A stretch of 64,000 nt of DNA. It comes from Paragordius varius (Eukaryota > Nematomorpha). Positions within the stretch are counted from its first letter, which is position 1, and the number at the start of each line of letters is the position of its first letter. The position numbers were made by a program, and so were the translations under genes. The notes below the pieces were generated by a model, which saw only the letters and a list, made by a program, of their open reading frames with translations, was not told where the DNA came from and did not search any database. The DNA is taken from assembly GCA_964247055.1 (NCBI GenBank), contig OZ176053.1, positions 12,276,001 through 12,340,000 on the forward strand, read 5' to 3'. Shown one piece after another: positions 46,831 through 64,000 of this stretch.

Positions 46831-48783
46831 ATGGGATTTAACATTCACAAGAATAAATGTTTGATAATATTGATATTTTCAATATTTTTTTGGAACAATA
46901 TTTTTGCAAGTCGCTCGGTGGATTCTGACGATAATGATAGAGAAGGTAGTTGATTTTAACATTTGAAACTCTTTGTTAATCTATAAAAAAAGCGCATGCT
47001 TATATTTCATACTAATTACAGAGAAATCGGGCGAAATTTGGATTGATAATTTGCGACATAATCTGAATCGATTCGATGATGATGATAACGTAACAAACAA
47101 TAGACAATTGGAGAGAGTTTTACGACCCTATTTGCAGCAAATAGAGGTTATTTCACAATTGGACAATCATTACCCCTACAAATATTTAAGTATCTACTTT
47201 ATTTTACAATTATTTTCTACCTACATATAATACAGTGAAAATTAGAAATATACAGATAAAAAAAACCATGCTTTTTCAATCCTTGATTTCCTACATAAAC
47301 TATTATTTACAATTTTGGAATTAATTGACTGTATTTCTGGTCCTTTATCTGCAATCAAAAACAATATGTTATAATTAATAAATTAAGTTTCCAAATACAA
47401 TTTAAGCCCTTACCTTTTAATAAAAAAGGAAAAAAGAGACTCTAAACTGTATATTTTTGAGTGATGGTATAGTAGGGCGCCGGACTCTCACACTGCGTTC
47501 CTGAGTTCCAACGCCGGAACTACGCAATTATTCCATCATCACTGTCAGCCCTGGGTAGGCGAGTGTTAAAGCCCTAACAAGTCCGGATAAAATTCAATAA
47601 AAAAGGAAAAAAGATATATTTTTTATTACATTATTTCTATTCCTTTATCTGCTAAGATTCAAATTCACTCTAAAAACAAATTATATGTTTTTTAAGATTA
47701 AAAAAACCTTTATTTTTATATATTTTTAAAAAATAAAATTTTGTTTCAAATTAAAATAATACTGAAAATATAATAAACTATGCAATAAAGATATAATTTA
47801 TATCAATAATGAGTTATATGAGTTTGATCACACAATTTATTTTTAGGGTGAATTTGAATTGTTCAAGGGTGAATTTGAACAGTAAATGGTATATTTAAAA
47901 AGGTTAAGTTTCAAAAAATATGGGTAAATCCAAAATATTTATATGTCTTTTGGTTTTTACGTTTTTTGTCTGTATGATTTTACTGTACGTTGGCCTGACC
48001 TTTTTTAGACCTTAAGACAGAAGAAGAAGGAGGAGATGACGAACCTGTGGAAAGAAATGATGAAAGTGATTGGGGTATTCTTTACTCAAAACAACCTACG
48101 AGATGGCGAGCTCGGATTATAAATCGAACCAGAATTCAATGGGTAGGAAATGTGGGATATCGCAACCGTTATTCAACCCGAAACAGAATGAGCAAAATAT
48201 CAAATGGTGTCGGTGAATATTACAGGTTACTTTGGCATTGATTTAAATTGATTATTTACAAAATTATTTACTTTCCCAGCAGGCCATTTTTAAGAAATTA
48301 TGGTTTGCAGGTGTTTAATTATTAAAAATTATTTTTTTAGCTTTACAGTTTTAATTTATTGGTATTTCCAAAAATAGCCGATTTAAAAACAATTTTGTAA
48401 TAACTAAATTTTTTCCAATCGTTTATTAATGTATTCAAGGTATAGGGCAAAATTTTGGGGCTCTAACCAAACATAATTCTCTTAGAAAATTAACCATTTA
48501 AAAAGATTATATCAACGGCCAAAGTTCGCAAATATCTTATATAAGCATATCTAATTTAAACTTTTATGAAACAAAAAAACATATTTTAGGCTAGATTAAG
48601 CCTATAAATTTGAAAGCAGAAAATCAAATTTATCGTAAAAGACTGTGCGTCTCTTAGCATTATTAACCACTGACGTTGATGTATTTGATGTTAATTTTTT
48701 TTAATTTTTATGACAGAAGAAAATGGTATCCAAGTAGAAATCGAAATAAATTCTTCCATGACAGTTTTGACCAGATCAAATAA
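46831..48783 (+). CDS. Predicted small secreted protein, 188 residues, four exons, unknown family
   Basis: Exons 46831-46945, 47022-47189, 48009-48225 and 48717-48783 join in phase to 567 nt. The N-terminus (MGFNIHKNK, then LIILIFSIFFWNNIFA) is a classic signal peptide with cleavage expected after FA. The mature part is first acidic (SDDNDRE, FDDDDN, KTEEEGGDDE), then strongly basic and Arg/Asn/Tyr-rich (RWRARIINRTRIQW, YRNRYSTRNRMS, YYRRKWYPSRNR). There are no cysteines after the signal peptide and no amidation signal (GKR) is evident. YYRRK could be a dibasic cleavage site. I do not recognise a family; a secreted propeptide or matrix protein is possible. The long third intron carries SINE copy 2. 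The start ATG is the first in frame before the hydrophobic segment. Confidence 0.68.
47419..47614 (+). mobile_element. tRNA-derived SINE, copy 2 (plus strand), with flanking direct repeats
   Basis: The body is 47461-47594: box A region tggtatagtagggcgccgga, box B gagttccaacgcc, then a body shared with copy 1 (catcactgtcagccctggg, taggcgagtgttaaa). The 19 bases AATAAAAAAGGAAAAAAGA occur before (47419-47437) and after it (47596-47614). The upstream stretch agactctaaactgtatat also appears after the 3' end of copy 1, so these flanks may be SINE tail from a tandem dimer rather than a target duplication. It lies in intron 2 of the secreted-protein gene. Confidence 0.82.
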
Positions 48784-49384
48784 AAAAATTTACGCAATCC
48801 CAATTATATATAATAATTTGCAATAATTAAAGTGCTTAATAACTTTATTATGTTCAATTCCTATTTATTAAAAAAATGTGTATTAAAATTATTAAAACAA
48901 ATTTAAAATTTATTTCCGATTCAATGTTAGATTGATTTAATTTGATTGTATTGATCATTTTATTGTATAAAATATATGTAAATTTTGTATTAGTTTGACA
49001 AAAAATTTATGTTTAGAAATTAACTTATGCACTATATTCAACAAATTATTCAAAGCATTTTGGTGTAATAAAATTACAAATAATTTAATATAAATAAGTA
49101 TTTGTATAAATGTATAAATATGATTATCGATGTTTACAGCCTTGTCGGCGGAAATGCAAATGTATAAAATAAGCACCACTTTGGTCTTGATCAATATTTT
49201 GGCAAATCTATCAAAAAATATAAAAATATAAATAAATCTCACAGTAGAATATATCAAATTAAATTTTTTACTGTAGTGTTTGGTTTTTGAGATTTTGATT
49301 GCAAAACAAAGAGATAAGAACTCCAGGCATATTGTCCTACAGGTAATCTCCATAAAAAATTTTTGGACACCTATAATTATAAAA
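48784..49384. other. Convergent spacer between secreted-protein gene and MYRF
   Basis: Both genes end towards this 600-bp stretch, so it should hold both 3' untranslated regions. A minus-strand open frame (48955-49353) follows the MYRF stop but looks like low-complexity chance coding. Confidence 0.5.
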
Positions 49385-59023
<9,639 letters not shown>

Positions 59024-60700
59024 TCTAAATTATCCCAAGATATTAATTTATTTTCGTAAATTTCGTTATCTTGATTTTTCGAATTGAGCAGACGAAAATT
59101 AAAATGAATATTGGAAAAGGGCAGATGATTCATTACATATGAATTTCTTGGTGGGACGAAATCCCAAACATATTAATACAGGAATTCGTGATGCAAAGGC
59201 GTAAAAATGAATGGATAACAACATCAAATTGGTATGGAATGCATGATCGATACATTGTTTAAGGGTTGAATAATTATATGAAATAAAGGACAAAAAACCG
59301 GGCGTCAATTAAATACTTTTGAAAGGAAAACAAGTATAGTTAGTTACATAATCCCATAATTGGTATATGGTATAGATGCGAGGAAAAATATGAAATTGAA
59401 TGCGTATTTTTTACAAAAAAGAGGTGGTGGTGCGCCTTTTGCCATATCAAGGTGTAGTTGATTTTAAAGTATGCATATTATTAAATTATTATTTTATCCA
59501 CAGTTTTATATGCACAAAATAACAATTGATCAATATATGAGTCATTTATTATTATTATGCAGGATATTTGGATTGGCTATAAAAGCAAAGTGTCCCTTTA
59601 ATGACTTATGTAATTAACTTGAATATTTCATAGAAAATGGCTTTGTTTTTTATGTATTTATAGGATAATTTATCATTCCTTAAATAAAAAAAAGTTTCTA
59701 ATAAAACAAATTTTATATCAATTTTCCTTTTTTTCTTCTTGTGTTTTTACAATAAAATTAAATTTTAATATATAATTTTTTTATAATATATATTTACAGG
59801 TGGATATAAATAAAAATATTTTATAAAAAAAATAAGATTAAATTACTTAATAATAAAGAAGGTATTTATATTTATATGTATATGGATTTATGATTTATTT
59901 TTTATATTTATTATCATTATTATATGCTTTTAGGGAATTATTGAATGATAAAAGAAGATGAGCACCATGGCACGACCTGACACAAATAAAATATTCTCAG
60001 AGATAAAAAGCCTACTAAAAATTATTTTTTTTCTATAATTTTTGATAAAGGGGTATAGCAAGCAAAATTTTACAAAAATCAAATAATAAATAATAATAAC
60101 ACTTTCAATTTGTTTGTAGCTAGTAATAAATAAAAATATAAAAATTGTTAATAAAAATTAATGAAAACCGCTTTTTTACTCTTTATAATTTTATTTTATG
60201 GAAAATATAAAAATTCCTTCATTAACATTAAAATTATTTAATTTATAAGAAAAATATAGTTAACGGAGAGGAATAGGTGGCAAAGATATTGAAGCCTAAG
60301 AAAACATGTTAATTAATTGATATAAAAAATTATAATTAAATTAATGAACAAAACAATAAAAATAATTGTGAAATGCTTTTATTTTTACACAGGTAAAAAT
60401 TTATATATATTAAACTTGAGTTTATGTTAATTATACAATCATTCCATTGTTTTATTATACAAATGACTTATACAAATATACATATATATAATTGTAAGAC
60501 AAGCCAAGAATTTCTGACAATCGAATTAATTTAGCATAAATGATGACCTTTTGAAAGAAAAAAAAGGCTAATACATCGAAAAATACATTAAAAAAGCTTC
60601 AAAATATAACATTGTAATGATAAAAAAACAATTCAAGTGAGATATTTATTGAATCAATCATTATTGAATATAAGTAATATGCATAAAGAATTCAAAGCAT
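59024..60700. other. Upstream region of MYRF and 3' flank of the proteasome-like gene
   Basis: AT-rich DNA that should hold the MYRF promoter and 5' leader and the 3' untranslated region of the neighbouring minus-strand gene. No frame or clear motif supported. Confidence 0.4.
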
Positions 60701-62702
60701 TCAATATTGAGTGTTTGATCCAGGCTGGTCATCATCAATTCTTACCTGGAAATAAAGGGTAGATTTTTTAAAAATTTAAACAACTTCAAATGTAAAATTA
60801 TTTCAAAGGCGAGAAATATTATATAAGAGATGATCTATAAACTAGTTTTGTAATTTTAACAAATAAATATGTAATAAAAAAAGAAATAAAACTTTTATCA
60901 ATATACCACAAATATAATATGTATCAATTTTAATTCAATATATATTTTGGCGTTTTTTTCTAGCAAGGTCACACCAGTTTATAATAGGCGTTATTAACAT
61001 ATAAAATGGAATAAAAATTTATATTGAAAGCATTTTTAGTAAAAGCATAACCATTGGTGGCTTTTCAGAAAAGTATTTAATGGATTTCGGTTCCAATTTT
61101 TAATTTTTAATACTATGATAAGCATCATTTTACACATGTTCTTTTTGATATAAAAGTTTGGAAATTAGCAAAAATAATTCTTAAATTAGTTACGGATAAT
61201 TCTTATTTCATGGGCGGAACTGAAATACCATTTGAACAGACATAACAAAATTTAAATTTGCGAAAATAGATTTGTATTATAAAAATAATTTTTAATAATT
61301 TCTTATATTTTATTTAAGAGAATTGCTTTTTAATGATATGATGCCTAATATGTTGTTGTTAAATGAAAAGTTTGGTTTTATATGAATAGAAAACATTACT
61401 TGTTTAAAAATCTATAAGTTATAAAAAAAGTTGGTCTTTGACTGGAAATAATATTGTAAATAAATAACTTAAAAAAAATAAATTAATCTGACAGATAGCC
61501 GTCAACTAAAACATGTTGCTTCAAAAAAGATTACAATTTTTATAATAATGTTGTTTTTAACCGAAAAAAAAACTGAACAAAAGTTACTTATAGACGAAAG
61601 AGAACTTCTTAATTATAAACGAAATAGCAAACAAATCTTTACCCATAGAATATAAACAATTTTTTAGCTATGGACTTACTTCAGGTTGCGTAGATGTATC
61701 AGGACCAGGTAAGGGAGCAATGTCTCTCATTTCGGCCAAATTCTCATCGGTTTGAAGGGGGATTTGGGCACGTGAGCTGGCTTTTGCTGTCATCCATTCT
61801 TTAATGGCTACTGGGACCTGGGTAATAAAAATTATTTGAACAAAAAAAACTATATTTTAATTTTATTTTTTATGTTTGACAAAGATTACTTACTTGTAGT
61901 AATCGAAATATCATATAATAAATTTATATAATTTTAGCTGAATTATTGCATATATAATAAACATTATTGCTAAATGTTTACCAATTCTCAACTCTGTTTT
62001 GGTACCAAAAAACAAGGTTTATTTTTTATTACATTTGTTTTTACATTTTTAGACCAAATGTTAAAATTTTATATATTACTATAAGCTTTTAATAAAGTAT
62101 ATTTTTACAAATTTAATGTATGTGGACAATTTGTTTAACTATTTTTTAATAAAAAAATATAAAACTATCTGCTGTTATCTAAATGAAATTTCTAAATTAA
62201 GCATAAAAAATATATCACTGTTCGTTTTTCTTGGAAAAAGTGTTAAATTATTATGGCAAAATGGTTAATAGTGTAAAGCCGGGACGTTCAACGCTCGGCC
62301 CTCCAAAATATGCGCGGCGCGCGAAATATATAGAAATCCATAATTTGCAAAAAATTGTCACAGAATTTGATAAATTAACATTACTTAAACAAATTTTCTA
62401 TGAATTATTAAAAAAACAATGTTATATTTTGTTTGCATTTACAGTCTTATGTTTTGAAGTTAATCAAATAAATATTAATGCCCATATTTATTTCGAACGC
62501 GACACGTCGTATTTTTGAGTTGAAATTAGGGTTCGCGAAACTATTTGTGTTAAGCACTCAAAATATTAATGTTTAATATGAGAAAACATTAATATCAAAG
62601 GATTTTTGACAAATAAGAAAAAATATTTACATGTTTATTGACTTCATCTCGATCACAAATGCGGAAAGGGCAATCCCGACCCACAATACCGATCTGACAA
62701 TT
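60701..62702 (-). CDS. Proteasome subunit alpha type-1-like, last three exons (5' part outside window)
   Basis: Three exons in matching phase 0: 62702-62631 (NCQIGIVGRDCPFRICDRDE), 61817-61680 (starts VPVAIKEWMTAK, ends PDTSTQPE) and 60745-60701 (VRIDDDQPGSNTQY, stop). The first matches the last beta strands of proteasome subunit alpha type-1 (yeast Pre5, human PSMA1), where N(V/L)(S/T)(I/V)(A/G)IVGKD.PF.IYD is conserved. The subunit is part of the 20S core outer ring. In known forms a short acidic tail follows; here the tail is about 60 residues. The remaining upstream exons are not in the window, so the identification rests on one short exon. The intron between the first two exons carries a hAT-type MITE. 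Confidence 0.6.
62278..62555 (+). mobile_element. hAT-type MITE, copy 2
   Basis: The left end reads cgggacgttcaacgctcggc then a GC-rich block (gcgcggcgcgcgaaa). The right end reads gggttcgcgaaactatttgt then gttaagcactc, giving imperfect inverted ends with the gttcaac / gttaag termini. The right half aligns by eye with 29770-29944. About 280 bp, inside an intron of the proteasome-like gene. No clean target duplication was found, which fits an old copy. Confidence 0.6.
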
Positions 62703-62823
62703 CTAAAAAATGGGTAATAAAATACATTTGCAATATTGATGGTGTTTATTTAAACCAAAAAATTATTTTTTATAATTTTATAAATAATTTAATAATCTAA
62801 CATATCCATAAGAATTAATAATA

Positions 62824-63952
62824 ACACTGGACAACAAATTTTTCTGCCACTCGAGTTTTATAAATTTTCTGATATTTAGTATCATTTTAACAGTAAATCT
62901 GAAATAAATATTATAACTCGTTGGAAGAATTTTGTATTATTTCATTTTTTTGATTATGCGCCCTCTTTATCAAAATTTTACTAAAAAAATATTTTTCTTT
63001 GAAAATATACAAGTAATGGCCATTTGTAATATATCATTCGAAAGAGTAATAAAAACTCTATAAAATTCATACTAATATGTATTACATCGACAGTTAACAT
63101 TGGACACAAAGAGCGACAGACGCGCGAAGCGAGAGCATTTTTTTTAATTATTATATTTTTAAAACTAATGGATGAAAATAGCTCAAACTTTGTTTAGATG
63201 GTGATGAATGTCCAAAAAAGATAACACAAGAAAGTTTTTTTGATTAAAACATTTTTTTATTGCTTTTATGTCACTCAAAACAACCATTTTTAAGTTTTTT
63301 GTTTTTTTAAAAATTACCATCTCATAAATATTAATTTATTTTCTTTATATGGCTGATAATTTCGAAATTTTAAAGATATAAATAAAGTTTAAGGTATTTT
63401 TGATCTTTTATAGCCATTATGTAATAAATTTACAGTTATAACTATGCATTTTAGTATCCACTAGGTAAAATATTTATGATAATAATAATTTTTATTAAAA
63501 AAGCAAACCAAAAGCTTTTTCAAACATTTTTTTAAAATCAAATATTAATATAACCCTAATAATTATATTAAAATAATTTATATGATTTTCAAATTAGTTT
63601 GTCTGTGAAAATTCTTGACTTATTTATGGATTGAAAATTTCGACCATTTAAATCCAAATAACTTTTACATCCGATTGATTTAAATTACTTCCTACCATTT
63701 AAAAGATGCAGTTTTTTGCGCTCTTTCGAATGATATAAAATACATGGCTTCATATCTAAAACTTTTAATTTTCGAAATTTCGAATTTAATGTTAAATCGG
63801 GGCCAAAAATTATCGATAAACTCTAATATAAAAAAATTCTTCCATGCTAGACCAATTTTCTTTTCAGATATACTAATTATGTACTTTAATGAAATAAATT
63901 TTAAATTTACAAGAATGGCAGTTAAAAAAAGTTAAAATTTGTTGTCTAGTGT
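62824..63952. mobile_element. Foldback-type element with ~230-bp imperfect inverted arms
   Basis: The left end ACACTGGACAACAAATTTTT (62824) mirrors the right end, whose reverse complement from 63952 is ACACTAGACAACAAATTTT. The arms continue to match loosely (ctgccactcg / ctgccattct; aatctgaaa / atctgaaaa; tggaagaattttgtatta / tggaagaatttttttatatta), ending with atatcattcgaaagag (63031-63046) against its reverse complement ctctttcgaatgatat (63721-63736). The four bases AATA flank both ends and may be the target duplication. The ~700-bp centre has no coding frame. The superfamily is not decided. It lies upstream of the proteasome-like exon, probably in an intron. Confidence 0.8.
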
Positions 63953-64000
63953 AATATATTCCACTATATTCAAAAGTAAATTCCAAAAAAATTAAAAAAT

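Noticed and set aside
48955-49353. Minus-strand open frame of 132 codons after the MYRF stop
   Set aside because: Composition is Ile/Leu/Lys/Tyr-rich as expected of AT-rich noise, it has no conserved motif, and it lies in the likely MYRF 3' untranslated region.

Overview
The window reads as nuclear DNA of an AT-rich invertebrate animal. Genes are split into many GT-AG exons, coding parts carry animal-specific proteins (liprin-alpha, Musashi, MYRF), and the space between genes is filled with decayed DNA transposons, a tRNA-derived SINE and a complex tandem repeat. The species cannot be named from the sequence. Six introns of 23-36 nt recall dicyemid mesozoans, which are known for introns of about that size, but most introns here run from about 75 nt to over 1 kb, so this is only a hint.

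Left third, plus strand. Bases 1-971 are the 3' end of a hAT transposon inside an intron of liprin-alpha. The visible liprin-alpha coding exons (coiled coil, linker, three SAM domains) run from 1045 to the stop at 13581. A 720-bp hAT-type MITE with a perfect 8-bp target duplication follows (13875-14594). Next is a LARP4/4B-like RNA-binding gene (about 15966-23637) with a La-like domain, an RRM and a long Pro/Asn/Ser-rich tail.

Middle, 24-33.6 kb. This is transposon-rich DNA without a host gene that I can support: hAT-like termini, a hAT element with both ends and target duplication intact but a broken transposase (25450-28566), a mariner relic, and the 3' end of a LINE.

Centre right. Musashi lies on the minus strand (40284-33770, 14 exons, all phases consistent, about 941 codons). 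A foldback repeat (41.2-42.3 kb), a second mariner relic (42.8-43.6 kb), and a two-level tandem repeat (44.4-46.5 kb) come next. Two inverted copies of a tRNA-Lys-like SINE bracket the tandem repeat. A small four-exon gene for a predicted secreted protein of 188 residues (46831-48783, plus) shows no family I recognise.

Right third, minus strand. A complete MYRF (myelin regulatory factor) homologue runs from 59023 to 49385 in 19 exons whose phases all agree. Upstream of it in the same orientation are the last three exons of a gene resembling proteasome subunit alpha type-1 (62702-60701). A foldback element with terminal inverted repeats closes the window (62824-63952).

The genes are independent eukaryotic units, not an operon. 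LARP4 and Musashi are both post-transcriptional RNA regulators, MYRF is a membrane-released transcription factor, and liprin-alpha is a synaptic or cell-contact scaffold; nothing in the sequence ties them into one pathway. Exon borders were read by eye from reading frame, GT-AG signals and phase agreement. No LTR retrovirus or other capsid- or envelope-bearing element was recognised.
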